This document shows, piece by piece, positions 34,633 through 43,018 of a stretch of 45,646 nt of DNA. The notes under the pieces were generated by a model. It saw only the letters and a program-made list of their open reading frames with translations, was not told the DNA's origin and did no database searches. Made by a program: the position numbers and the translations under genes. This DNA comes from a virus. Position 1 is the first letter of the stretch. Each line of letters opens with the position of its first letter. The stretch is from positions 1 through 45,646 of IMG/VR virus record IMGVR_UViG_3300007734_000701; one strand, given 5' to 3'.

Positions 34633-36663
34633 ATGGCAGATCGTCACAATAACCCAAAAAATAATACCAATCCTCTGTTTAAGAGATTAACAAAGATCTT
34701 CTCTGGGCCAATTATTAATTTTAGAGCCCAAAGACCAACTAAGGAAAAGAAGTATGAGCTGGATAAATATGCCAGCAAATTCAATTCTCTTGGCGGCCTT
34801 TCCTATAAAAAGAACACCTATAATCCGTTTGATTCTCTGCGATCTGGCAACATGGCTATCCAGAGCCGCGCACAGAGGTATGTTGATTTTGAGCAGATGG
34901 AATTTGCTCCAGAGCTGGCCTCGTGTTTAGATATTTATGCCGATGAGATGACCACCTTCACAGAGGTCTCAAAGGTTCTAAAGATTGATTGTAGAAATGA
35001 AGAAATAAAAAATATCTTGGATGTTCTATTTTATAAGGTCCTTAACATAGAATCTAACTTATTTAATTGGGCTAGAACAATGTGTAAGTATGGAGATTTC
35101 TTTTTATATTTGGACACTGATGAAACGATGGGGGTTAAGTCAGGGATCGGCCTACCATCGGCAGAGATTGAGAGACTAGAGGGTGAGGACGCAACAAATC
35201 CAAATTATGTACAGTTTCAATGGAATGCCGGTGGTCTGACGTTTGAGAACTGGCAAGTAGCCCATTTTAGGGTTCTCGGAAATGATAAATATTGTCCCTA
35301 TGGAACCTCGGTATTGGATCCGGCAAGAAGAATTTGGAGACAGCTCGTTCTAGTTGAAGATGCGATGATGGCATCAAGAGTCATTAGAGCCCCAGATAGA
35401 AAGGTGTTTAAGATTGACGTTACCGGTATCCCGCCAGAAGACGTAGAACAATATATGCAAAAAGTCATGACCCAGATGAAGAGACATCAGGTCGTTAATG
35501 ATGAGTCGGGACAAGTAGATCTAAGATACAATCCGATGAGCGTTGAGGAAGACTATTACCTCCCGGTAAGAGCTGGATCAAATTCAACAATAGAGCCACT
35601 AGCTGGGCAGAAGGGGATAGATTCCATTGACGATATTAAATATCTCAAGGACAAACTGTTCTCAGCAATAAAAATCCCGAAGGCTTATCTATCACAGTCG
35701 GACGGAGAAAGAGACGACAAGTCAACACTCGCCCAGAAGGATGTAAGATTCGCAAGAACAGTTCAAAGACTTCAAAGAGCGATGTTAACAGAGATGGAAA
35801 AAATTGGGATGGTCCACCTTTATACGCTGGGATTTAGAGGAGATGATCTTACTTCATTTAAACTATCTCTAAATAATCCATCGAAAATTGCACAAATGCA
35901 AGAACTAGAAGGGCTCAAGAGCAAGCTGGATGTGGCTGCTTCCGCTACTGGACAAAACTTCTTCTCAAGACAGTGGATCTCGAAGAACATATTTGGATTC
36001 TCTGACGAAGAATTGGAGAAGATGGAAAGACAAAGATTTTACGATAAGAGAGTTGATGCGGCCATTGAGGCATCGGCGCAAGACGTTTCTACTGCCAGCG
36101 ATATGAGCGGGGTCAGCGGAGTTGGCGGAGCGGATCTTGGAGGTGGAGAGCCAACAGGCGGTGCAGAGTCTGAACTTCCGGTGGCTCCTGGCGGCCTCGG
36201 AAATGCATTGGCTCCTGGAGTTCCCGGAGAAGAGGGAGCGGCTCCTATGGGCAGCGAAGAGCCACAGGCCGGAGAAGAAGGCGGAACCCCTTTATTAGCT
36301 ATGCCGCCATCCGAAGCTCCCGCCAAGAGAGATTACAACGCTGTTAGAAGAAATAAGAGCGGGGCTGTGCGAGTGGAATATGCAGACGGATCGTATGTAA
36401 CAGCCGGATCTAAGGGGAAGAGACACACTCCTCCTATCACGGATAAGAGAGAAGACGGCGGGCCAAGAAAGAGACACATGAGTTCTCTTGGCGGAGGGTC
36501 GTTTGGCTCAAATTCCAAGAGAAACGTATTTGGTTATGGATATGTTACAGCGGATAGACTTGCAAAAGGTATTGCTGAAGCAATGGACACTAATTACAAT
36601 AAGCGTGTCGAAGAAGAATTAAATAAACTTGACCAAGACATTAAATCTTTAATGGAAGAGTAA
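34633..36663 (+). CDS. 20: Portal protein, gp20-like
   Basis: This 676-residue protein has a gp20-type core. Recognisable blocks include FAPELASCLDIYADEMTT, AHFRVLGNDKYCPYGTSVLD, RRIWRQLVLVEDAMMASRVI and IKIPKAYLSQSDGERDD. The portal dodecamer sits at one head vertex, nucleates head assembly and passes DNA to the terminase. T4 gp20 has 524 residues; here residues about 480-560 are a Gly/Ala/Pro/Glu-rich extension followed by a basic C-terminal region, which is unusual. The first start with a good site (AGGAAAC before ATG at 34633) was chosen. Confidence 0.93.
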   Translation: MADRHNNPKNNTNPLFKRLTKIFSGPIINFRAQRPTKEKKYELDKYASKFNSLGGLSYKKNTYNPFDSLRSGNMAIQSRAQRYVDFEQMEFAPELASCLDIYADEMTTFTEVSKVLKIDCRNEEIKNILDVLFYKVLNIESNLFNWARTMCKYGDFFLYLDTDETMGVKSGIGLPSAEIERLEGEDATNPNYVQFQWNAGGLTFENWQVAHFRVLGNDKYCPYGTSVLDPARRIWRQLVLVEDAMMASRVIRAPDRKVFKIDVTGIPPEDVEQYMQKVMTQMKRHQVVNDESGQVDLRYNPMSVEEDYYLPVRAGSNSTIEPLAGQKGIDSIDDIKYLKDKLFSAIKIPKAYLSQSDGERDDKSTLAQKDVRFARTVQRLQRAMLTEMEKIGMVHLYTLGFRGDDLTSFKLSLNNPSKIAQMQELEGLKSKLDVAASATGQNFFSRQWISKNIFGFSDEELEKMERQRFYDKRVDAAIEASAQDVSTASDMSGVSGVGGADLGGGEPTGGAESELPVAPGGLGNALAPGVPGEEGAAPMGSEEPQAGEEGGTPLLAMPPSEAPAKRDYNAVRRNKSGAVRVEYADGSYVTAGSKGKRHTPPITDKREDGGPRKRHMSSLGGGSFGSNSKRNVFGYGYVTADRLAKGIAEAMDTNYNKRVEEELNKLDQDIKSLMEE

Positions 36664-36666
36664 AAC

Positions 36667-37485
36667 ATGAAAATATCCCACAACAAAAAAAGAAATACTT
36701 TGTTTCTATATGAGGCTCTTTTAAGAGAATATACAAAGTCAAAGCTTAATAAGGATGAACCACGTCTCTGCGAGATAAAGGCCCTCTTTGTTGAATATTT
36801 TAGCGAGGGGAAAATTCTTCGAGAAGAATTAAAACTATACCGTACAGTTCTAGATACCCAGAATTCAGACAAAGAAATGGCCGAGAAAATTCTAGGAGAG
36901 GCCAAAATTATGTTTGCTGGCCTTAATCAAAAACATATATTTCAGCAACAGAGTTCTATGATTGCGAAGATCAATAGAAAATTAACGCCGAACTTCTTTT
37001 CAAATTACGTTCCGAACTATAAGGATGTTGCAACAGTACATCAGGTTTTTAATAAGAAGGGAGATATACCAACAAGAATGCTGATGGAGAGACACATTGT
37101 TATAAAAATGTCCTCTCCCAAGGAAACTATTGAAGAAAACGTAGAAAAGATCGATAAATATGTTATTCATAGCTTTCTTAATTCATTTAATAAAAAATAT
37201 TCTGGTCTACTAGAAAATCAAAAAACACTTCTAAAAAAGTTTATGATATCAAGCGGAGAGGACAATGCCGATTTCTTAATATTTATGAACGATGAACTCG
37301 GAACGATATCAGAAAGTCTTTCTGGTGCTCATAAAATAGCGGAGGCGAAGTCAGACAAGGAGATCCTTAAGAAATTAAGAGAAGTAAAGATAAGATTTGA
37401 AAAAATGAAAGAAGAGGAAATTGATGAACAATTTTTACAGAAGGTTCTTAAGTTCCAAAAATTAGTACACGAGATCGAGAATTAA
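36667..37485 (+). CDS. Uncharacterised helical head-module protein (272 aa)
   Basis: This 272-residue protein is strongly helical and Lys/Glu-rich. It starts MKISHNKKRNTLFLYEALLR and ends in a coiled-coil-like stretch (IRFEKMKEEEIDEQFLQKVL). There are no transmembrane or enzyme motifs. It follows the portal by three bases, a place used for prohead core or neck proteins in T4-type phages (gp67/gp68, gp13/gp14). The helical character would fit a core or neck component, but no match is recognised. Confidence 0.55.
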   Translation: MKISHNKKRNTLFLYEALLREYTKSKLNKDEPRLCEIKALFVEYFSEGKILREELKLYRTVLDTQNSDKEMAEKILGEAKIMFAGLNQKHIFQQQSSMIAKINRKLTPNFFSNYVPNYKDVATVHQVFNKKGDIPTRMLMERHIVIKMSSPKETIEENVEKIDKYVIHSFLNSFNKKYSGLLENQKTLLKKFMISSGEDNADFLIFMNDELGTISESLSGAHKIAEAKSDKEILKKLREVKIRFEKMKEEEIDEQFLQKVLKFQKLVHEIEN

Positions 37486-37488
37486 TAA

Positions 37489-38097
37489 ATGGCCATAACT
37501 ATTACCATAACAGACAAGGAAATAGCTGCTGCTGGAATGGATGCGAGTTCGTTAGGCGATGAGGCGTTGATACGGCCAGAGGAAGAAGCCGGACTGAAGA
37601 TCGTTTTTGGTGATAGATTAATCAAGATAAAGTTAAACATAAGGAAAACACTAGATAACAATATTGTTATCTATGATCATCCCTCAATGGACATTATCCT
37701 AATTCCAACAAAAAATAAGATATTCACAGTCCCCAAGGAAGATTCCGCATTTGATTCATACCCAGCTCAAGATAGGTATTTTAAATTTCTTGATGACAAG
37801 GGAGCATTGGTAAGAGGAACAACAAGAAGTGGAGTGATTCTTAACTCGCTAGAGTCGTTTTATCCGCCCAACAACAAGATAGACGTATTACAAGTTATAC
37901 TACTCCTTACCAAGAGATTTATGGATAAGGAAAATGAGTTTATAAATGTAGCTGAAAATTATGAAGAAAGTGTTGAGGATATGTATGTCAACCCAGATGA
38001 AGAAGAAACTACAGAACTTGGAGAGATACCACAGAAGGCAAGAAAAGGAAACGTAAACGTTTATCAAACCGCTTACGGCATTCTTTATAGGGTTTAA
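37489..38097 (+). CDS. Uncharacterised head-module protein (202 aa)
   Basis: The N-terminal 130 residues look beta-rich and are interrupted by charged turns (TITITDKEIAAAGMDASS, then IVIYDHPSMDIILIPTKN). An acidic linker (YVNPDEEETTELGEIP) precedes a short basic tail (QKARKGNVNVYQTAYG). The family is unknown. It starts three bases after the previous stop, with a weak site, and ends two bases before the fibre-like gene. A head or neck role is inferred from position. Confidence 0.5.
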   Translation: MAITITITDKEIAAAGMDASSLGDEALIRPEEEAGLKIVFGDRLIKIKLNIRKTLDNNIVIYDHPSMDIILIPTKNKIFTVPKEDSAFDSYPAQDRYFKFLDDKGALVRGTTRSGVILNSLESFYPPNNKIDVLQVILLLTKRFMDKENEFINVAENYEESVEDMYVNPDEEETTELGEIPQKARKGNVNVYQTAYGILYRV

Positions 38098-38099
38098 CT

Positions 38100-39410
38100 A
38101 TGCCAGGAATACCATGTGGAGCGGCTAGAGGCAGACCTCCCACTGGAAGTGCGTGTGGCGACCTCACCGGCTCATATCCCTGCCCAGAGCTCAGAGCAAT
38201 AGGGTCAGCAACGGGACCGTTGGGTGGTGCAACCAGATCAGCAATCGTTACAGTAGACGCCAAGGGAAGAGTCTCTAGTCTTTCATCTGTTCTGATACAA
38301 ATTGCGGATACGCAAGTTACAGGCTTGACGGCGAGTCTTTCAACTCTAAGCTCTAGCATCGTAACACTAAGTTCTTCATCTGCAACAGCATTAACAAATC
38401 TTAGTTCATCAATGGCAACGGAAATCAGCAACGTATCGGCCACGGCCTCCGCTGCAATACCAAAATCTATTGCTACGGCTGCAAATCAAATGCTTTATTC
38501 AACTGGAGCTAGTGCTTGGGCTTCTGCCTCGTTGTTGTCTGGATGGCGATCCTTGCTTGGAAGCACAAAGGCAGCGTGGAACGAAACGACCGGCAAGTTG
38601 GGTATTGGAGCAAGCGTAGCACCAGTCTACGATGTCGATGTGGTCTATTCAACAGCGGCGTCGTTGGACACGCAGTTACCGTCGATCAGCGTGCAGAACG
38701 ACCATGTTTCTACAGCAACATCGGATTACAGTTTTGCGTCATTCCGTATGCAGGGCAAGAACAACTCCGCCGTCCCCACAATGGTAGGTCAGTTCTTTGC
38801 AGACGGGTCTGGTCATTTTCTCGGTAATCCACTGCTCGCTAGTTTGTATTTCAGAACCTTTAACGCACACCCGATTGTATTTGGTACGGCGTTTACACCG
38901 CGCATGATCATTGGACGCACGGGAACAGTAGCGATCGGCTCGACCGGATGGGTTGCTGGCGCTGGTTGGGAAGCCAAGGCTCTGCTACAGGTCGGCGATC
39001 GCAACGCAACGTTCCATACTGGCGGCACGGACGCACGTCTAGCGGTACACGGCGCGGCAATCCAGTCGCAAACAGCAGAAGTACTTGTCCGCTTAGTTCG
39101 CAACCTTGATGCTGCGAACTATTATCCGGCCGTTGTCGATCTGCGCGTGTCCGCATGGCAAGCTGGAGGTCCTGGCAATGGGTATAATCCAGCAACAAAG
39201 CTAGAGTTCAACCTGAAATCGGCTACGTCTTATGCTGAGTCGGCCGATGTCACCGTGATGGATCTGCGTTCCGATGGAACTGTTCGTATACCGGCATTAA
39301 CAGCAGGAAATCAGGTATACGCAACAACTGGCGGAAGATTGACAACGACAGAACCATCAGGTTCTGCACAAAAGAGTTACGCAAGAATATTTATGATGAT
39401 GGGAGCATAA
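38100..39410 (+). CDS. Fibre-like virion protein with mosaic central domain
   Basis: This 436-residue protein starts with a motif common in phage fibres (GDLTGSYPCPEL, then AIVTVDAKGRVSSLSS). A Ser/Thr/Leu/Ala-rich repeat-like stalk follows (residues 75-130). Then comes a beta-rich domain and a C-terminal strand block. Arg codons change inside the gene: AGA in the first 150 and last 30 codons, but 11 of 12 are CGN in the middle (38547-39290), where G+C also rises. This points to a domain acquired from another source. The gene lies in the head module between portal and protease, so it may be a head fibre rather than a tail fibre (inference). Confidence 0.65.
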   Translation: MPGIPCGAARGRPPTGSACGDLTGSYPCPELRAIGSATGPLGGATRSAIVTVDAKGRVSSLSSVLIQIADTQVTGLTASLSTLSSSIVTLSSSSATALTNLSSSMATEISNVSATASAAIPKSIATAANQMLYSTGASAWASASLLSGWRSLLGSTKAAWNETTGKLGIGASVAPVYDVDVVYSTAASLDTQLPSISVQNDHVSTATSDYSFASFRMQGKNNSAVPTMVGQFFADGSGHFLGNPLLASLYFRTFNAHPIVFGTAFTPRMIIGRTGTVAIGSTGWVAGAGWEAKALLQVGDRNATFHTGGTDARLAVHGAAIQSQTAEVLVRLVRNLDAANYYPAVVDLRVSAWQAGGPGNGYNPATKLEFNLKSATSYAESADVTVMDLRSDGTVRIPALTAGNQVYATTGGRLTTTEPSGSAQKSYARIFMMMGA

Positions 39411-39414
39411 AACC

Positions 39415-39738
39415 ATGGGTTTGAAAGTATTGGGTCAGTCTATTCCTTCAGCAGCAACTTCAACGTTGTTTTACACAGTGCCAGTTTCAACTTCAACAGT
39501 TGTTTCAACACTAACTGTTTGCAATCAATCAGCTACACCTACATCGTTTAGAATCTCTATTGGCATAGCAGGTGCAGTTTTGTCAACAGCACAGTATCTT
39601 TATTATGATGTGCCCATTGAAGGTAATACAACATTTGCGGCAACATTGGGAATAACTCTTGCCACAACTGATGTCATAAGAGTTTACGCAACGTTGGGAA
39701 CACTAAGTTTCAATGCATTTGGCGAGGAGATTTCATAA
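39415..39738 (+). CDS. Small virion beta-sandwich protein (107 aa)
   Basis: This 107-residue protein has alternating strands and small residues: MGLKVLGQSIPSAATSTLFY, STLTVCNQSATPTSFRISIG and LGITLATTDVIRVYATLG, ending in SFNAFGEEIS. This pattern is common in small phage structural proteins next to fibre genes, whose function is mostly undetermined. It follows the fibre-like gene by four bases and overlaps the next start by one base (TAATG), so the three probably work together on the virion surface. Confidence 0.65.
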   Translation: MGLKVLGQSIPSAATSTLFYTVPVSTSTVVSTLTVCNQSATPTSFRISIGIAGAVLSTAQYLYYDVPIEGNTTFAATLGITLATTDVIRVYATLGTLSFNAFGEEIS

Positions 39739-40925
39739 TGGCACATTCAGCAACAGGTCCGTTCAAGGTACTTTCTCTTACAGATTCAAAAGAAATATCT
39801 GCATTTGGAGAAGCGAGAACAACAACCCTTTGTCCAGTTGCTGGCTGGACATTTTCTTACAACATCATTGATGAGTTGGTTACAACAAGTTCTGTGAATT
39901 CTGGGAGTGTTACACAAACATCAGGGAGAGCAAAACTAAGTATTATTGGCTCTTCATCAGAAGCAAAGGTCCTAACCAAGAAAGCTGTTCGTTATCTTCC
40001 TGGCATTGGAGGGTTAGTTAGAGCAACTTGTCTTTGGGAAACCGCCCCAGCACCAGGAAACTTTAGAATCATTGGGCTTGGTAATAATGTTGATGGATTG
40101 TTCTTTGGAACTTCTGGATCAAGTTTCGGAATAACTCATAGAGTCAACAGCATTGATACGTTTTATTCACAATCAGCTTGGTCAGACAATACTTGTCCTT
40201 GGCTTGATATAAGCAAGGGAAATTTATACCAAATAAATTATCAATGGCTTGGATTCGGTGAAATAAAGTTTGACATAGAGGACCCAGCTACTGGAAGATT
40301 TGTTCCTGTTCACCGAATTAAGTATGCAAACACCTCTGTCTCCTGTTCATTGTTAAATCCAAATCTTCCAGTCAAAGCACACAACTATAATACATTTGCA
40401 ACAGGAAGTTTTGTTATGTATTCTCCCTCAGCCATGGGATTTGTGGAAAATCCCCAGGGTTATCTTCCCGTATTTCATGATCCGTTGACCATTTCAAGGC
40501 ATACATTGTTTGCAAGAAACTCCGTATCAGCAGAAGCTGTTCTTATTGTTCTTCAGAGTACCGGTTCTTTAAATGGTATAACAAACAGAATGAACATAGA
40601 TCTAACAAATTTAAATCTAACAACTGACGGAACAAAGGTTATTAACTTCAAGATTATAAGAAATCCAACGCTAGGTGGCGCAACTCCAGTTTATACAAAC
40701 ATTCTATTGAACCAATCTCCTATGAATGTTTCAACGACCGCTGGAATAACATACACGGGAGGTACTGAAAGGTGGGCAATGACTCTCATGAAGAATGATC
40801 GTGTTGATGAAGATCTTTCCCCGTGGATATTTGAACTAGCCCCGGGTGAAACAGTAATATTGACAGCACAGTCAGTGTCAAGTGTTGATATAGATGGCGC
40901 TATTCAGTGGTACGAACGTTATTAA
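39738..40925 (+). CDS. Virion surface protein, beta-rich (395 aa)
   Basis: This 395-residue protein is Ser/Thr/Asn-rich and mostly beta. A characteristic block lies near residues 15-90: AFGEARTTTLCPVAGWTFSY, then GSVTQTSGRAKLSI, then RYLPGIGGLVRATCLWE. I recall the same block in other phage structural proteins, but not a proven function. A second region (residues 300-390) resembles a lectin-like or sandwich domain. It is one of four fibre/decoration-like genes in the head module and ends 45 bases before the next gene, which has its own promoter-like box. Confidence 0.6.
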   Translation: MAHSATGPFKVLSLTDSKEISAFGEARTTTLCPVAGWTFSYNIIDELVTTSSVNSGSVTQTSGRAKLSIIGSSSEAKVLTKKAVRYLPGIGGLVRATCLWETAPAPGNFRIIGLGNNVDGLFFGTSGSSFGITHRVNSIDTFYSQSAWSDNTCPWLDISKGNLYQINYQWLGFGEIKFDIEDPATGRFVPVHRIKYANTSVSCSLLNPNLPVKAHNYNTFATGSFVMYSPSAMGFVENPQGYLPVFHDPLTISRHTLFARNSVSAEAVLIVLQSTGSLNGITNRMNIDLTNLNLTTDGTKVINFKIIRNPTLGGATPVYTNILLNQSPMNVSTTAGITYTGGTERWAMTLMKNDRVDEDLSPWIFELAPGETVILTAQSVSSVDIDGAIQWYERY

Positions 40926-40945
40926 GCTTTTATACACAATGCAAC

Positions 40946-40954
40946 CTATTTAAT
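40946..40954 (+). promoter_or_regulatory. Candidate late promoter element (CTATTTAAT)
   Basis: CTATTTAAT is identical to the box at 22998-23006 and lies 17 bases before the ATG at 40971, with the strong site AAGGAGA (40956-40962) between. Recurrence of the box plus strong site at several virion genes supports a late promoter; this is inference without expression data. Confidence 0.35.
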
Positions 40955-40970
40955 CAAGGAGAAATAAAAC

Positions 40971-41438
40971 ATGGCAGGATTTACATACCCAGCAAGTTCG
41001 GGAGGAGCTGCATATGATGATACGGCGTTGGCTGCATCAGTAGCGGCAGTGGCAGCGGCAGTACCAACAACAGTTACTATTCAGTTCGGAACATATACTG
41101 CCGCAAATGGAGGGAACAGCGGAACGATCCCGTTGTTTGACTCTGGATTGTTTGTCAACGGAGACATATGGAATGTTACCGGCCATGTTATTATGGAGCA
41201 CGACACAGATATTGGAATAATAAATTTTTCCGGATATTGGAAAAAGATTGGAGGTTCAATCGTTAAATCGACAACTGTGGCTACTCAATATCCCATATTA
41301 GCCGGGCAAGCTCTTGATCCGAACACATCCACCATTTATTTGGTAAACGGAAGTTGCGGAATTAATGTTAATAATTTCAATGCTAGTTCTTATCCCGTTA
41401 ACATTTCTGTATACGCCGAATTAAAATTTCTTAATTAA
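40971..41438 (+). CDS. Small fibre/decoration-like virion protein (155 aa)
   Basis: This 155-residue protein starts with a sequence typical of fibre attachment ends (MAGFTYPASSGGAAYDDTAL) and a short Ala/Val-rich helix. The rest is beta-like (GTIPLFDSGLFVNGDIWNVT, then YWKKIGGSIVKS). A strong ribosome binding site (AAGGAGA) and the CTATTTAAT box upstream suggest high late expression. It is probably an exposed head or fibre protein, inferred from neighbours and texture. The family is not known. Confidence 0.55.
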   Translation: MAGFTYPASSGGAAYDDTALAASVAAVAAAVPTTVTIQFGTYTAANGGNSGTIPLFDSGLFVNGDIWNVTGHVIMEHDTDIGIINFSGYWKKIGGSIVKSTTVATQYPILAGQALDPNTSTIYLVNGSCGINVNNFNASSYPVNISVYAELKFLN

Positions 41439-41440
41439 TT

Positions 41441-41448
41441 TATTTATA
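41441..41448 (+). promoter_or_regulatory. Possible promoter box (TATTTATA)
   Basis: TATTTATA follows directly on the stop of the upstream gene, 33 bases before the TTG start at 41481. It is close to the T4 late consensus TATAAATA and to the CTATTTA boxes elsewhere in the window. The stretch is AT-rich, so a chance match is possible. Confidence 0.25.
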
Positions 41449-41480
41449 GTGATAAGATATTGTAGTTTGCGGAGAGCAGA

Positions 41481-41834
41481 TTGCTTCAACTAATCTATTT
41501 TATTCTAATATCCTATGGTCTAACATCGATCCTGTGTTATGGTTCAATATTAGATTTCATAAGACCAAGTAATGGTTTTTTTGGGAAGCTGCTTCGTTGT
41601 CCAATGTGTCTAGGATTTTGGATTGGAGTACTTCTTTGTGGAGTTTCTCCATATACAGAACTATTTAGTTTTGAGCGATCCTTTATTAATTGCATCCTCC
41701 TTGGATGCCTAAGTTCTGGAACTAGTTATATATTGAGCATGGGAGTGGATGACGATGGCTTTAATTTTAAGATCAAATCAGGGTCACAATCTTTGGACAA
41801 CAAAGTGGATGAAGAGACCGCCAACAAATTGTAG
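41481..41834 (+). CDS. Small membrane protein with CPMC motif, TTG start
   Basis: The 117-residue frame starts with TTG at 41481, with GGAG at 41471-41474 as the site and no alternative ATG before the first membrane helix. Helices lie at about 4-22, 44-56 and 68-88; the first loop carries KLLRCPMCLGFWIG (Cys40, Cys43), like the CPxC pattern of the DUF1360 group of small membrane proteins. The tail is polar. Such proteins are widespread in phages and spore-formers, with unknown function. Its place in the head module is unexpected; it could affect the host membrane or lysis. Confidence 0.55.
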   Translation: MLQLIYFILISYGLTSILCYGSILDFIRPSNGFFGKLLRCPMCLGFWIGVLLCGVSPYTELFSFERSFINCILLGCLSSGTSYILSMGVDDDGFNFKIKSGSQSLDNKVDEETANKL

Positions 41835-41849
41835 AAAGGGATGCTGACT

Positions 41850-42047
41850 ATGAAAATTTCATATGAAAGATTAAATCAAATTATAGAAGAGGAGGTTGTT
41901 CGGTTTAAGAAATTAAATGAAGATACTCCTCTTGCGAAAGACCCAGCCATGGTTGCGTTTGATGCAGAAGTAACCAGAATTAGCGGTCTGGCCACCACAA
42001 AGGAAGCCGCCGTAAGACTAACAGGATTGCTTCGCGGGATAAAATAA
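41850..42047 (+). CDS. Small helical protein upstream of prohead protease (65 aa)
   Basis: Two in-frame ATGs exist, at 41841 and 41850. The site AAAGG (41835-41839) is only one base from the first and ten from the second, so 41850 is preferred. The product has 65 residues and is helical and charged (MKISYERLNQIIEEEVVRFK). It ends with TAATG overlapping the protease start. Small helical proteins in this place act as prohead core components in T4 (gp67/gp68); that role here is inference. Confidence 0.5.
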   Translation: MKISYERLNQIIEEEVVRFKKLNEDTPLAKDPAMVAFDAEVTRISGLATTKEAAVRLTGLLRGIK

Positions 42048-42643
42048 TGAATAAATATATCCTAACAGAATTCCTAGAATTAGAAAACGACTCAACTCTA
42101 TTAACGGAGGAAGAAAGGTCTCTAAACGCCTCTGGTCAGGAACTCATCCTCGCAGGAAGACTCCAGAAGGCGGATACAAAGAATGGCAATGGAAGAATTT
42201 ATCCAAAGAAAATTCTACAAAGAGAAGTGGAAAATTATAGAAAGTTAGTCTCTGAAAAGAGAGCCCTTGGCGAATTGGACCACCCAGAGAGTAGCGTTAT
42301 TGAGCTAAAAAACGCCTCTCATCTCGTTTCCTTTATTGAAATGAGAAACGATGAGGTTATTGGAAAGTTAAGAATCCTCGATACTCCATCGGGGAAGATT
42401 GCAAAGGACCTCATTAGAGGTGGAGTTAAGCTGGGAGTCTCGTCTCGAGGTCTTGGTTCAACCAGGGAACAGGGTGGGGAAACCGTAGTTCAAGATGACT
42501 TTCAGTTAATTTGTTTTGATCTTGTATCAGAACCATCGACAACTGGTGCCTTCCTATTCAAGGAAAACAAGGATCCTAACATCTTTACAAAGGCTGACAG
42601 AATTTATCGAGCATTAAACGATATACTATTAGAGAGTGATTAA
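42047..42643 (+). CDS. 21: Prohead maturation protease, gp21-like
   Basis: This 198-residue protein (T4 gp21 is 212) has the herpesvirus-assemblin-like fold motifs of gp21: NGNGRIYPKKI near 46-56, ALGELDHPESS with the catalytic His79, and VKLGVSSRGLGS with Ser132/Ser133. It then has FDLVSEPSTTGAF near 171-183. The enzyme cleaves scaffold and capsid proteins during head maturation. The gene lies upstream of the scaffold-like and capsid genes, as in T4, with four small or unrelated genes between. It is coupled to its neighbours by one-base overlaps on both sides. Confidence 0.92.
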   Translation: MNKYILTEFLELENDSTLLTEEERSLNASGQELILAGRLQKADTKNGNGRIYPKKILQREVENYRKLVSEKRALGELDHPESSVIELKNASHLVSFIEMRNDEVIGKLRILDTPSGKIAKDLIRGGVKLGVSSRGLGSTREQGGETVVQDDFQLICFDLVSEPSTTGAFLFKENKDPNIFTKADRIYRALNDILLESD

Positions 42644-43008
42644 TGACAAAACTAGAGATGAAGAAGTTGATGAAGCCTATTGTAAAGGAATGTCTTAGCG
42701 AAATGCTATTAGAGGAGGGGCTTCTCTCTAATCTGATCGGAGAAGTCCTAAAGGGACAGCAGAAGGTTGTTGTATCAGAGAACAGACAACCAACAAACAG
42801 AGTCTTGACTCAATCAAAACCAAAGTTGGCTTCGATAAGTGAAAAGAGAAAGATGCTTGCAGACGCGATTGGCAATGGGGCTTATTCGAATATTTTTGAA
42901 AATGTTACTCCAATATCGGACGCATCTAGCCAGTCGCACGAAGATGAAGGCGACCCGGGCATAGATTTATCAATACTTTCCAGGATTCCTGGAATGAAAA
43001 AGTTTTAA
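42643..43008 (+). CDS. Uncharacterised head-module protein (121 aa)
   Basis: The first 45 residues are helical (KLMKPIVKECLSEMLLEEGL, then SNLIGEVLKGQ) and resemble a short segment often seen next to phage protease genes. The middle is basic and unstructured, and the last 35 residues are acidic and Gly/Pro-rich (HEDEGDPGIDLSIL), ending in KKF. A prohead core or accessory role is possible; no function is known. The start overlaps the protease stop by one base. Confidence 0.55.
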   Translation: MTKLEMKKLMKPIVKECLSEMLLEEGLLSNLIGEVLKGQQKVVVSENRQPTNRVLTQSKPKLASISEKRKMLADAIGNGAYSNIFENVTPISDASSQSHEDEGDPGIDLSILSRIPGMKKF

Positions 43009-43018
43009 AGAGGAAGTG

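Noticed and set aside
36039-36518. Minus-strand open frames opposite the portal extension
   Set aside because: They are shadows of Gly/Ala/Pro-rich codons on the + strand, have no start signals and overlap a certain gene.
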